Under the pieces are notes generated by a model. That model had not been told where the DNA came from and did not search any database. It saw only the letters and a program-made list of their open reading frames with translations. A stretch of DNA of 64,000 nt from Shewanella glacialimarina (GTDB lineage: Bacteria; Pseudomonadota; Gammaproteobacteria; Enterobacterales; Shewanellaceae), in assembly GCF_020511155.1 (NCBI RefSeq), contig NZ_CP041216.1:1116001-1180000 (forward strand), written 5' to 3'. Below are positions 34,631 through 44,242 of the stretch, piece after piece. Both the position numbers and the translations under genes were made by a program. How positions within the stretch are numbered: position 1 is the stretch's first letter; every line of letters begins with the position of its first letter.

Positions 34631-36997
34631 TTAGCGAGTCCATACCCAGTTTTCGATTTCGACAGGATCTACGCCATTTGCCTTGATGTAGTTTTTATGG
34701 TCAACCAAGCGTTGCAACATATCAGTGGTAATACGAACGTGTTGAGTTTCGTCAATTACTCCTTGTTGGAACAATTTATACGCCATGTCGATAACTAAGT
34801 GGTAGCGAGAGGTGCCGTTACGTACGCCCATATCAAACGGTGTAGTCGTTGAACCTTCTTCTTCATAACCTTTAATACGGAAACGACGGTTACCTTTATA
34901 ATCAAATACCAGCTTCTTAATGGTGTTTGGGTAACCGTGGTAGTTAAATACCACGCCTTTATCTTCTGTAAAGACTTCATCCATCATCCAAGGCTTGCTT
35001 TGGAACTCAAGACTGCCTAAGCCACTGCTGTGAAGTTCTGACACACTCACAAAGCGAATGCGTACCCGTGGTAGAATTTCACGAATTAGTACTAGTGAAG
35101 CCATACATTCTTGAGTTGCATAATCGCCACAGCCCGCTAAAACAACATCAGGATTATTATCAGAGGCGAAATCCCACACCATCATGCCGTCTTTAGCTTG
35201 CTTACGGGCTTCGTCTAATGATAACCATTGTGGTAGCGATTTCTTACCTGCGACAATGATGTTTAATTTATCTCTATCAGCATAAGCTTTTTCGGTATAC
35301 ACCAAGGTACTGTTAGCATCTGCTGGTAAATAAGCAGAAATAATGTTTGGGTGCTTCTCAAGCATAGCGCCTAGGAAAGACGGATTCTGATGAGAATAAC
35401 CGTTGTGATCTTGACGTTCTAGTAGTGAAGAGAGCACGACGTTACACGCAGGAATTGGTTTGCGAAAATGTATGTCTTGGCTAGCGTGGACATATTTACA
35501 GTATTGATCAGCCATTGAAGAGACTACTTGAGAGAAAGCCTCATAAGTTGGGAACATGCCGTGACGACCTGTAACTGTGTAGCCGTGTAACATACCAAAA
35601 AGCAAGTTTTCAGATAGCAGCTCAATCACCCGACCGTCGCGAGACATGTCTTCATCCCAGCTCTCAATTGGCCATTGCCAGGCGCGATCTGTTTCTTCAA
35701 ACACGGCTTGTAATTGGTTTGAATAAGTTTCATCTGGGCTGAAAATACGCAGGTTGCGTTGATCGCGGTTTAGTTTGAATGCATCGCGCATCCATTCACC
35801 CATTTTTAGCATTGAGTAACCGCGTTGGCCACGAGGTGTTTCAGCGCCGTAACCAAGTTTAGTAAGATCAGGGTTAGCTAATGCACGAACCACTTCGCCG
35901 CCATAGCTTAGACGTTGACGACCACAACATAAGTCTTTAGGTGGCATCAAAGACATAATGTCTTTATCAAATACTAATTCGCCAGCCTCAGTAGTTTGTA
36001 CAAGTTCATCAAATTTGTAGCTAGCTAACCATTGATCAAGTGCATCTAAATGACCTTTGTCGGTTGCACAGTTATTGACGATGACTTGATGAGATTCACA
36101 GTTACCCGCGAGCTTTTTACCATCATATTCAGTAGTACCAGTCCAGCCTTTTGCTGTTCTCATTAAGATCACTGGCCAACGTGGTTTAACAACATCTTCG
36201 CCAGAGCGTGCACGGCGTTGAATGTCATTGATCATGTCATAGGACAAGTCCATTGCCGCTAACATCTGTTCGAAGATATCAGTATCAAGTTCATCATCAA
36301 CAATGATTGGATGATAACCCAGACCACGGAATTCTAAATCAAGCTCTTCATGGCTCATGCGGCCCATACGGGTTGGGCCAGAGATTTTATAACCATTGAT
36401 ATGCACGATTGGAAGAACGGCACCGTTATTTTTAGGTGATACCAGACGGTTAGCATACCAAGATGCTGCTAGTGGGCCAGTTTCAGCTTCACCATCACCG
36501 ATTAAACAGGCAGCAATCAGATTTGGATTATCTAGCACAGAACCCCATGCAACAGACAATGAATAGCCAAGTTCGCCACCTTCTAAGATTTGTCCTGGCG
36601 CTTCTGGGTTAGCATGTGAAGGATAGCCATAGGCTGCAGAGAATTTTTTACAGATATCTTCGATGCCAGTTTCTGTATAAGGAATTGTCTCTGGATAGAA
36701 ATGGCTTAATGAACCTTCCATAAATAGGTTGGCCTGTACTGCAGGAAAACCATGACCAGGGCCAACAAGATAGATGAACTCACGATTATGTTTAACAATA
36801 AGACGGTTTACGTTAGCGTAGACAAAGTTGATACCTGGGCAAGTCCCCCAATGACCTAGTAGTCTAGGTTTAATATCAGTGTGTTCAAGCTTACGTTTAT
36901 AAAGTACGTTTTGCTTCAAATAAATTTGCGAAGTTGCAAGGAAGTTAGTGGCTCGAACAAACTTTCTGAGTGCGATAATTTCATTAGCAGTTGTCAT
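34631..36997 (-). CDS. xfp: Phosphoketolase (xylulose 5-phosphate/fructose 6-phosphate)
   Basis: Phosphoketolase splits xylulose 5-phosphate or fructose 6-phosphate into acetyl phosphate and a smaller sugar phosphate, using thiamine pyrophosphate. The 788-residue protein has GHWGTCPGINFVYA, the TPP motif GDGEAETGPLAASW, GYKISGPT and the C-terminal RYHLVIDM region. Length (about 790) is standard. GAGG precedes the ATG. It has its own terminator and is single-gene. With tal and pgi nearby it fits a carbon route through pentose phosphates to acetyl phosphate, though they are separate transcription units. Confidence 0.95.
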   Translation of the reverse strand: MTTANEIIALRKFVRATNFLATSQIYLKQNVLYKRKLEHTDIKPRLLGHWGTCPGINFVYANVNRLIVKHNREFIYLVGPGHGFPAVQANLFMEGSLSHFYPETIPYTETGIEDICKKFSAAYGYPSHANPEAPGQILEGGELGYSLSVAWGSVLDNPNLIAACLIGDGEAETGPLAASWYANRLVSPKNNGAVLPIVHINGYKISGPTRMGRMSHEELDLEFRGLGYHPIIVDDELDTDIFEQMLAAMDLSYDMINDIQRRARSGEDVVKPRWPVILMRTAKGWTGTTEYDGKKLAGNCESHQVIVNNCATDKGHLDALDQWLASYKFDELVQTTEAGELVFDKDIMSLMPPKDLCCGRQRLSYGGEVVRALANPDLTKLGYGAETPRGQRGYSMLKMGEWMRDAFKLNRDQRNLRIFSPDETYSNQLQAVFEETDRAWQWPIESWDEDMSRDGRVIELLSENLLFGMLHGYTVTGRHGMFPTYEAFSQVVSSMADQYCKYVHASQDIHFRKPIPACNVVLSSLLERQDHNGYSHQNPSFLGAMLEKHPNIISAYLPADANSTLVYTEKAYADRDKLNIIVAGKKSLPQWLSLDEARKQAKDGMMVWDFASDNNPDVVLAGCGDYATQECMASLVLIREILPRVRIRFVSVSELHSSGLGSLEFQSKPWMMDEVFTEDKGVVFNYHGYPNTIKKLVFDYKGNRRFRIKGYEEEGSTTTPFDMGVRNGTSRYHLVIDMAYKLFQQGVIDETQHVRITTDMLQRLVDHKNYIKANGVDPVEIENWVWTR

Positions 36998-37502
36998 ATT
37001 GACCTCATTAAAACGAGAAAAATTGAATGTTAGTCTTAATTTGAGAACACTGTATTTTATTTAGCGAATCAATAATGTGTTGTGGATCTAATTTTTGTTA
37101 ATTATGTGGTGATATTTCACTGAGAGTTATGTTGTATTTGTTGTTGTGTTGGTTTTATAAAGTGGAGGATTGTTACGTTGTTGTTGAGCTGGAGGCGGTA
37201 AAGTGATTTTTACAGTGAATTTATTAAGTTCTAATTGACTGCTTATGCTAATTTGACTGTAAAGAACACCATCGAATATCGTAATTAGTCTGAATGCAAT
37301 TTCAAACTAAATTAGAGATCATTGGTTGAAAAGGTATAATAAGCCAAGCCACAAGACTGGTTTTTAATTAATAAAAATATAAACCAATAATAATCAAGCA
37401 ATTAAAATAATTTTGTTTGCCGTGATTACAGCATCTATGCCGAGATATAGATAAGGCTGTTACACGATAAATTGAGTTATTCCAAAGGAATAGATAAGCA
37501 TT
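36998..37502. other. Divergent regulatory region between phosphoketolase and AGCS symporter genes
   Basis: About 505 AT-rich bases with no reading frame above a few dozen codons. TATAAT at 37335-37340 could be a -10 for the symporter gene, without a clear -35. I found no clean palindrome or riboswitch-like structure. Confidence 0.4.
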
Positions 37503-38945
37503 ATGGCAATGTTAGAAAAAATAATTAATTATTTAAACGGCCTGCTTTGGGGCGAACTGTTAGTTTATGGGCTGGTGGGAGCTGGCTTGTACTTTACGAT
37601 ACGCCTTGGGTTTATTCAGTTTTCTCAATTTGGTCACGGCCTGAAATTACTCGCCATTAGCCGTAGACCGGGTAAAAATGGATTATCTTCGTTTCAAGTT
37701 TTTTGTACCAGTATGGCAGCTCGAGTCGGTGCAGGTAATATGGCTGGTGTTGCTTTTGCTATAGGTGTAGCAGGTCCTGGAGCCGTTTTTTGGATGTGGG
37801 CTATTGCTGTTTTAGGCATGGCCACAGCGATGATCGAATCCACACTTGCTCAAGTTTATAAAGTGAAAGATGTGGATGGGCAATATCGCGGTGGCCCTTC
37901 TTACTATATGGAGCAAGGCTTAGGACAGCGTTGGATGGGGGTATTGTTTTCTGTCCTATTAATTATCTGTTTTGGTTTGGTCTTCAACGCAGTTCAAGCC
38001 AATACGATTGCCGGCGCAATGACCGCAGTATTCGATGTTGATCCTCTTTATGTCGGTATTTTGATTACGCTATTCAGTGGTGTGGTCATTATGGGGGGGT
38101 TAAGAAAGGTTGCTAAAGTATCGGAATTTGTTGTTCCTTTTATGGCATTAGTTTATATCATTATGGCGTTTATTGTTGTACTGATAAATATTGAGGAACT
38201 ACCAAGAGTATTTATGCTCGTTATCAATAGTGCATTTGGTTGGCAAGAAGCTGCTGGTGGCGCCATTGCATATAGTGTGTCGCAAGCTATGCAGGCTGGG
38301 ATAGCACGTGGGTTATTTTCAAATGAAGCGGGTATGGGCAGTGCTGCTAATATTGCTGCAAGTGCTTCACCCAACCCAAATCATCCTGCATCTCAAGGTT
38401 ATATTCAAATGATGGGGGTATTCTTTGATACTATCGTTATTTGTACCGCAACGGCGGCAATAATATTGCTTTCGGGTGATGCTGCAGGATCTGGTGAGGG
38501 CATTGGCATGACAATCAATGCATTAACTTTCCATGTTGGTGCATGGGGCGGAGCCTTTATTGCCATTGCTATCTTGTTATTCTGTTTTACCTCTATTATT
38601 GCAAATTACTCTTACGCCGAAACTAATATCATGTTTTTGTCTGGTAACAGCAAAAAAGCGTTACCTCTATTTAGACTTGTAGTATTAGGTATGGTGATGT
38701 TTGGTGCTATGGCTAAAATTGGTTTGGTATGGGATTTAGCTGATGTGTCCATGGGACTGATGGCATTGGTTAACATTGTCGCGATAATGTTACTTTCAGG
38801 GTTGGCGATTAGAGTGATTAATGATTATCGTCAGCAAGTTAAAGAAGGAAAAGATCCGGTATTTGATACCAGTAAATTTCCTGAGCTAGCCGATCAATTG
38901 GAAGAAAAAATTTGGCCAGACTTGTCTGCTAGTAACAAAAAATAA
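37503..38945 (+). CDS. Sodium:alanine/glycine symporter (AGCS family)
   Basis: A 480-residue integral membrane protein with about eleven hydrophobic segments, importing alanine or glycine with Na+ or H+. The AGCS signature is clear (CTSMAARVGAGNMAGVAFAI, GPGAVFWMW, GGLRKVAKVSEFVVPF and ARGLFSNEAGMGSA). AAGGAA lies about 12 bases before the ATG, and a second ATG at 37509 is possible. A terminator follows. The exact substrate cannot be told from sequence. Confidence 0.93.
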   Translation: MAMLEKIINYLNGLLWGELLVYGLVGAGLYFTIRLGFIQFSQFGHGLKLLAISRRPGKNGLSSFQVFCTSMAARVGAGNMAGVAFAIGVAGPGAVFWMWAIAVLGMATAMIESTLAQVYKVKDVDGQYRGGPSYYMEQGLGQRWMGVLFSVLLIICFGLVFNAVQANTIAGAMTAVFDVDPLYVGILITLFSGVVIMGGLRKVAKVSEFVVPFMALVYIIMAFIVVLINIEELPRVFMLVINSAFGWQEAAGGAIAYSVSQAMQAGIARGLFSNEAGMGSAANIAASASPNPNHPASQGYIQMMGVFFDTIVICTATAAIILLSGDAAGSGEGIGMTINALTFHVGAWGGAFIAIAILLFCFTSIIANYSYAETNIMFLSGNSKKALPLFRLVVLGMVMFGAMAKIGLVWDLADVSMGLMALVNIVAIMLLSGLAIRVINDYRQQVKEGKDPVFDTSKFPELADQLEEKIWPDLSASNKK

Positions 38946-38991
38946 GCCGCTATTGTTTTTTGTGCATTGATTAAAGGCGTTAGGGTAATCG

Positions 38992-39023
38992 AAAAAGCCA
39001 TGCTGAATCAGCATGGTTTTTTT
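38992..39023 (+). terminator. Terminator of the AGCS symporter gene
   Basis: Stem GCCATGCTGA / TCAGCATGGT with T7. Confidence 0.85.
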
Positions 39024-39069
39024 ATATCAGTCACGTATTATGTGGTGTATTAAGATAAAGGAGTTAACC

Positions 39070-39846
39070 ATGCTGGTTTTAGTCTCACCTGCCAAAACAT
39101 TAGATTTTGAACATCCGCCGATAACGGCAACGTTTACTCAACCGACATTATTATCCCATAGCGAAACACTGATAAAGATATGTCGGCAACTTACGCCTGT
39201 TGATATTGCTAGTTTAATGAAAGTTAGCGATAAAATAGCGGGTTTGAATGCTGCCCGTTTTGATCAGTGGCAACCTGATTTCACTCCAATCAATGCCAAG
39301 CAAGCTATGTTCGCTTTCAGAGGGGATGTTTATACCGGATTTGATGCAGATAGCTTATCAGAGTCGCAAATTCACTCAGCACAGCAACATATGCGTATTT
39401 TGTCAGGTTTATATGGCTTGCTAAAACCCCTCGATTTAATCCAACCTTATCGCTTAGAAATGGGCACCAAATTAGCTAACTCAGCTGGAAATAATTTATA
39501 TGCATTTTGGGGGGAGATTATTACCAATGAAGTGAATAAAGCATTAGCAGAGCAGGGTGATGACATCATCGTCAATCTAGCCTCTAATGAGTACTTTAAA
39601 TCAGTTAAAGTCAAACAGCTTGAGGGGCAACTTATTACACCAATTTTTAAAGATTGTAAGAATGGTCAATATAAGATAATTAGCTTTTATGCCAAAAAAG
39701 CGCGCGGTTTGATGGCAAGGTATATTGTCAATAATCAACCTAAGAGACTAGAGCAGTTAATTAAATTTGACTTAGATGGCTACTATTACTGCCCTGAACA
39801 GTCCAAGCTAGATAGTCCAGTGTTTTTACGCGATGAGCAACACTAG
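39070..39846 (+). CDS. yaaA: Peroxide stress protein YaaA (DUF328)
   Basis: YaaA limits free iron and damage under hydrogen peroxide stress, and binds DNA in its family structure. The ATG at 39070 ([14 protein letters not shown]) has AAGGAG six bases before it and gives 258 residues, the E. coli length. The frame extends 19 codons upstream but without family sequence. [21 protein letters not shown] and [11 protein letters not shown] (shown in part) are family hallmarks. Confidence 0.95.
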   Translation: MLVLVSPAKTLDFEHPPITATFTQPTLLSHSETLIKICRQLTPVDIASLMKVSDKIAGLNAARFDQWQPDFTPINAKQAMFAFRGDVYTGFDADSLSESQIHSAQQHMRILSGLYGLLKPLDLIQPYRLEMGTKLANSAGNNLYAFWGEIITNEVNKALAEQGDDIIVNLASNEYFKSVKVKQLEGQLITPIFKDCKNGQYKIISFYAKKARGLMARYIVNNQPKRLEQLIKFDLDGYYYCPEQSKLDSPVFLRDEQH

Positions 39847-39905
39847 TATTTATTAATATTTTCAGATGAATATAGAGTCAAAAGTCGGTTCAGTTTAGTC
39901 ATAAT

Positions 39906-39935
39906 AAAAATGCCCTTTTCGTTAAGGGCATTTTT
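39906..39935. terminator. Terminator shared by yaaA and the M28 peptidase gene
   Basis: Stem AAATGCCCTT / AAGGGCATTT with T5. It lies between convergent genes. Confidence 0.8.
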
Positions 39936-40002
39936 ATGGATAAAACATTTTATAAATATAACCTAACAGAATATTAAGTTGAGTTGGCCCACTTGACGGT
40001 GA

Positions 40003-41442
40003 TTACTCCGATTTAGCGAGTGGCCTTAGCTCAATTTCAGATTGCGCCATCATATAAGCAAATTGTACATATGCCGCTACATTTTGGGCTAGTGCCTTTG
40101 GGTCGATTTTATCCAAAGTATCATTAGGAGTGTGATGATAATCAAAGTAGTCAGAGCCATCTTGTTTTAACGATGCAACTGGCACACCCAAGCCTGGCAT
40201 CATAGAGACATCTGGACCACCAGAGGCGTCATTTGTTCCTAAAGCAATACCATTTAATGTCATTGCTGATACTTGATGCTGTATGTCGTTAAAGCTCGTT
40301 GGTGCGACATTAAAGTCAATTTGATAAACAGGACCTGCACCAAAATCTGATTCTGCAGCGATGTAATGCTTTTCTAATTCATTGGCATGCATCTCTGCGT
40401 AGGCTTTTCCACCCACTAAACCCACTTCTTCAGCAGCATATAATACAACGCGAATAGTACGGGCTGGTTTCTGTGGTAAATCTTGAATTAATTTTGCCGC
40501 TGCAGTAACAATCGCTACACCAGCTCCGTCATCAATAGCGCCTGTGCCCTCATCCCACGAATCTAAATGTGCTCCTATTAAGACGATTTCATCTGGCTTG
40601 CTGCTACCTGTCACCTCTGCTATTACATTGTAAGATGTTGCAATACCTAAGTTTTCAGATGTCATATTCAGTGACATGACAATGTTGGGATCGCGTTTTA
40701 ACATGGCGTTGATTAAGTCGGCATCAGGTGCTGACATTGCCGCCGCGGGAATTTTAGGCACATCTTCTTGGTAACGCATCATACCTGTATGAGCCATACG
40801 GTCATGATCAGTCCCAATTGAGCGTATTACAACCGCAACAGCGCCTTTTTTTGCCGCTTCTACAGCTCCTTTAGAGCGTCCGCCAACAGTAATACCATAT
40901 CCGTTGCCATCTTTATGCCGTTCAGTTTTATGGTCGATAAAAACAATTTTTCCCTCAATGCGTCCAGGTGAGGCTAAAGTGAGTTCTTCTAACGATTCAA
41001 ACCGCACTATAGGTGCTTGAATGCCTGTCTCTGGCGTACCAATGCTGCCACCAAGAGCTGTGATCACCAAAGGTTGCTCAAATGGAGACACAATACTGGC
41101 TGATGTTATGATCCCTCTAGACCATGCCGGAACTTGAACTGATTCTTTATAGACTTTATCAAAGCCCATCAGCCACAGTTTTTCCATTGCCCATTCGACA
41201 GCCATGATATCTTTATCTGTACCAGCTAATCGCGGTCCTATTTCTACGGTGAGCGATTCAACAATATCGTAGGCTCTATTTGAGCTAAGGGCTTGTTGCG
41301 CTAACAGTTGACTGATTTGCGCATCTTCTGAGTCATTAATGACCCGTTCAATCGATTTAGGTTGTGATGGTGTTGTTTGCTGGCAGCCAAATAATGCCAC
41401 TGCAAATAAAGCTGTTAAGCTGACGTGCTTATAATTTCTCAT
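40003..41442 (-). CDS. M28-family zinc aminopeptidase, predicted lipoprotein
   Basis: A 479-residue precursor whose N-terminus ends in a lipobox (VALFGC, Cys20), so it is probably a lipid-anchored envelope peptidase. A PA domain (about 130-240) precedes the M28 catalytic domain, with the co-catalytic zinc ligands expected in GAHLDSWDEG, IDDGAGV, AAEEVGLVGG, AESDFGAG and YHHTPNDTLD. It resembles carboxypeptidase Q-type proteins and likely trims peptides in the periplasm. Substrate preference is unknown. It is a single gene. Confidence 0.88.
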   Translation of the reverse strand: MRNYKHVSLTALFAVALFGCQQTTPSQPKSIERVINDSEDAQISQLLAQQALSSNRAYDIVESLTVEIGPRLAGTDKDIMAVEWAMEKLWLMGFDKVYKESVQVPAWSRGIITSASIVSPFEQPLVITALGGSIGTPETGIQAPIVRFESLEELTLASPGRIEGKIVFIDHKTERHKDGNGYGITVGGRSKGAVEAAKKGAVAVVIRSIGTDHDRMAHTGMMRYQEDVPKIPAAAMSAPDADLINAMLKRDPNIVMSLNMTSENLGIATSYNVIAEVTGSSKPDEIVLIGAHLDSWDEGTGAIDDGAGVAIVTAAAKLIQDLPQKPARTIRVVLYAAEEVGLVGGKAYAEMHANELEKHYIAAESDFGAGPVYQIDFNVAPTSFNDIQHQVSAMTLNGIALGTNDASGGPDVSMMPGLGVPVASLKQDGSDYFDYHHTPNDTLDKIDPKALAQNVAAYVQFAYMMAQSEIELRPLAKSE

Positions 41443-41576
41443 GAGTTTCCTTCAAATATTCTAACTATGTCTCACTTTTTTAAACAATCTACCAAAAAGT
41501 GTGCTTTATGTCCCGACTCTATTTTTAAGGTGACGCTATATTAGGCAAATGTTAGATGAGGAGAGTATTTTAGGTG

Positions 41577-41873
41577 ATGGATATAGAAAAAATGCAGCAA
41601 CAAGCCGACCATGCCGTTGTCTTATTAAAAGCGCTAGCGAATGAACGCAGACTGTTTATTTTATGCCACCTGCTTAATGATGGTGAAATGTGTGTAGGTG
41701 ATATGAATAAAAAGCTAGGACTAAGTCAGTCTGCTTTATCTCAACACCTTGCATGGTTAAGAAAAGATAATCTAGTTGGTACACGCAAAGAGGCACAAAC
41801 CGTTTATTACTCATTAAAAAGCGATGAAGTAAAAGCGCTTATTCAAGTGCTGAATAACATGTACTGCCACTAA
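41577..41873 (+). CDS. hlyU: ArsR/SmtB-family regulator, HlyU-like
   Basis: A 98-residue winged-helix protein with ALANERRLFILCHLL, MNKKLGLSQSALSQHLAWLR and KEAQTVYYSLKSDEVKALI. This is closest to the Vibrio HlyU group rather than to metal-sensing ArsR proteins. No metal-site CxC motif (as in ELCVCD) is present, although two Cys (in CHLL and MCVGD) could be redox sensitive. GAGGAG lies 13 bases before the ATG at 41577. A GTG at 41574 is a possible earlier start. The target genes are not adjacent. Confidence 0.75.
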   Translation: MDIEKMQQQADHAVVLLKALANERRLFILCHLLNDGEMCVGDMNKKLGLSQSALSQHLAWLRKDNLVGTRKEAQTVYYSLKSDEVKALIQVLNNMYCH

Positions 41874-41885
41874 GCTGTCTTCTTT

Positions 41886-41923
41886 CAAGCCTTAATCGCA
41901 ATTAAACGATTAAGGCTTTTTAT
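41886..41923 (+). terminator. Terminator of the HlyU-like gene
   Basis: 12-bp stem AAGCCTTAATCG / CGATTAAGGCTT followed by TTTT. Confidence 0.85.
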
Positions 41924-41995
41924 TATCTGTCACATAATTAATGCTATTGGTCGGCTTAATGCTTGCATCGAATACATATGCTGAATTTTAAACAT

Positions 41996-42022
41996 AAAAA
42001 AACCGGCCTAGGCCGGTTTTTT
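41996..42022 (-). terminator. Terminator of rpsT
   Basis: Stem AAAACCGGCC / GGCCGGTTTT with a TA centre. T runs occur on both strands. Confidence 0.85.
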
Positions 42023-42038
42023 GAGATTGAATACTAAA

Positions 42039-42305
42039 TTAAGCAACTAGTGCTTTGATTCTAGCATTCAAACGTGACTTTTGACGGCCAGCTCTATTCT
42101 TGTGAATAAGGCCTTTTGTCGCCATACGGTCAACTATTGGTTGTGCAACTGCGAACGCTTCTGTAGCCGCTTTGTGGTCACCGCTTTTGATAGCAGCGAT
42201 GACTTTCTTAACGTATGTACGTAACATTGAGCGACGGCTTGCATTATGCTGACGACGCTTTTCAGACTGAAGCGCGCGCTTCTTTGCAGACTTGCTATTA
42301 GCCAA
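42039..42305 (-). CDS. rpsT: 30S ribosomal protein S20
   Basis: S20 binds 16S rRNA at the base of the 30S body. The 88 residues ([21 protein letters not shown] ... shown in part) are the family's basic helical bundle with [21 protein letters not shown] at the end. AGGAG precedes the start. It is divergent from murJ, a conserved arrangement in gammaproteobacteria. Confidence 0.97.
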   Translation of the reverse strand: MANSKSAKKRALQSEKRRQHNASRRSMLRTYVKKVIAAIKSGDHKAATEAFAVAQPIVDRMATKGLIHKNRAGRQKSRLNARIKALVA

Positions 42306-42562
42306 GGTGCAACTCCTAAAAACTGGATTTGATACTTTTAAAGGCCGAGGAATATGCCTGCTTTAAGTCGCTTTGTCAACGACTAAAATTGAAATCTCAT
42401 CATAAATGATAAAATATACAATCGGCGTGCTTATCTTCAACCCACTCGTGTAATATGTGGCGTAATTCTAACAGCTCTTTAGCCTATGTGACAGAGTTTG
42501 CTTAGAATATTTGCAACAAATACCATTAAATTTTATGGGCAAGATGAGCTTTTGGGGGTCAA

Positions 42563-44131
42563 TTGAGTAAAAAGTTAATTAAATCAGGTGTCGTTGTCAG
42601 TGCTATGACGTTGATTTCTCGTGTGATGGGGTTAGTGCGTGATGTTGTTATTGCTAACTTAATGGGGGCGGGAAGTAGCGCAGATGTTTTTTTCTTTGCG
42701 AACAAAATACCTAACTTTTTACGCCGCCTATTTGCTGAAGGTGCCTTTGCACAAGCTTTTGTGCCTGTATTAACTGAATACCAAGAAAAACATTCCCCTG
42801 AAGAAACCCGGGAATTACTCGGTAAGGTTACTGGTACGCTTGGTTTGCTGGTGACGATAGTAACCTTAATTGGTGTTATTGGCTCTCCTATACTTGCAGC
42901 ATTATTCGGCGGCGGTTGGTTTTTAGACTGGTTGAACGATGGCCCCAATGCCGAGAAATTCGAGCTTGCGTCTTTAATGCTTAAAATCACCTTCCCTTAT
43001 CTGTGGTTTATCACTTTTACTGCGCTAGCAGGATCAATCTTAAATACCAGAGGCCGGTTTGCTGTATCGGCATTTACCCCGGTTTTTCTTAACATTGCAA
43101 TTATCGGATTTGCTCTATATGCATCTCCGACTATGGAAAACCCAGAAATTGGATTGGCATGGGGGGTTTTTGTTGGTGGTCTGGTGCAGTTTGTATTTCA
43201 AATTCCTTTCTTAATTCAAGAGCGCGCTTTAGTTAAGCCTTCTTGGGGGTGGCATCATCCTGGTGTGGTTAAAATTCGCACATTAATGCTCCCCGCACTA
43301 TTTGGGGTATCGGTTTCTCAAATCAATTTGCTGTTTGATACTTTTATTGCCAGCTTTTTAATGACGGGCTCGATTAGTTGGCTGTATTACGCTGATCGGT
43401 TACTTGAGTTTCCACTCGGGTTATTCGGTATTGCAATCGCAACGGTAATTTTACCTGCGCTTTCGAGAAAGCATATTAATGCTGAAGGGGAAGGGTTTCG
43501 TCAAACAATGGATTGGGGCGTTAAAGCTATTTTACTATTAGGTATGCCAGCTATGTTAGGCTTGATTTTACTCGCGCAGCCTATGTTAATGGTGTTATTC
43601 ATGCGCGGGGCATTTAGTCTCACCGATGTTGAAATGGCATCATACAGTTTAGTTGCCTATGGCACAGGCTTACTGAGTTTTATGATGATTAAAGTATTAG
43701 CGCCAGGTTATTATTCTAGGCATGATACAAAAACACCGGTTAAATTCGGTATTATTGCCATGGTAACTAACATGGTGTTTAACCTTATATTTGCTATTCC
43801 ATTCGGCTATGTAGGTTTAGCAATAGCGACATCCTTATCGGCATTGCTTAATGCTGGTTTGTTATATAGCGGTTTGCATAAGGCTGGGGTTTACAATCTT
43901 AGCCGCGCAACATTGATTTTTTCGCTTAAAATTGTCATCGCGACAGCGGTCATGTCTGCAATGTTATGGTATTTTTTACCTGCTCAATCGCAATGGCTTA
44001 GTTGGAGCATTAGTGAAAGAATGATGGCGTTAGTCGCGCTTATTTGTAGCGGCGCATTAACTTATCTTGTTACCTTACTTTTGCTCGGTGTCAGACCATG
44101 GAAAATAAAAACAGCCCCAGTGGTTCTTTAA
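42563..44131 (+). CDS. murJ: Lipid II flippase MurJ
   Basis: MurJ flips lipid II across the inner membrane for peptidoglycan synthesis. The 522-residue protein has the MOP-superfamily fold with about fourteen membrane helices. SRVMGLVRDVVIA and the RRLFAEGAFAQAFVPV motif are typical. The start is taken as TTG at 42563 (MSKKLIKSG), which has GGGGG four to five bases upstream and keeps the N-terminal helix. The first ATG in the frame, 13 codons on, would cut into it. Translation from TTG may lower expression. Confidence 0.94.
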   Translation: MSKKLIKSGVVVSAMTLISRVMGLVRDVVIANLMGAGSSADVFFFANKIPNFLRRLFAEGAFAQAFVPVLTEYQEKHSPEETRELLGKVTGTLGLLVTIVTLIGVIGSPILAALFGGGWFLDWLNDGPNAEKFELASLMLKITFPYLWFITFTALAGSILNTRGRFAVSAFTPVFLNIAIIGFALYASPTMENPEIGLAWGVFVGGLVQFVFQIPFLIQERALVKPSWGWHHPGVVKIRTLMLPALFGVSVSQINLLFDTFIASFLMTGSISWLYYADRLLEFPLGLFGIAIATVILPALSRKHINAEGEGFRQTMDWGVKAILLLGMPAMLGLILLAQPMLMVLFMRGAFSLTDVEMASYSLVAYGTGLLSFMMIKVLAPGYYSRHDTKTPVKFGIIAMVTNMVFNLIFAIPFGYVGLAIATSLSALLNAGLLYSGLHKAGVYNLSRATLIFSLKIVIATAVMSAMLWYFLPAQSQWLSWSISERMMALVALICSGALTYLVTLLLLGVRPWKIKTAPVVL

Positions 44132-44242
44132 ACGTAGATTTATAGTCGCTTAATAGAGTTATTGGGTTTAAGTGGATAGCGGTTTGGGTATATAATCTGC
44201 CGATTTACTATTAATAAACAATTTTAGGCAAGCATTGGCGTA

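Noticed and set aside
37090..37130. GTGATATTTCAC as a CRP site upstream of phosphoketolase
   Set aside because: The half-sites are four bases apart instead of six, so it does not fit the CRP consensus.
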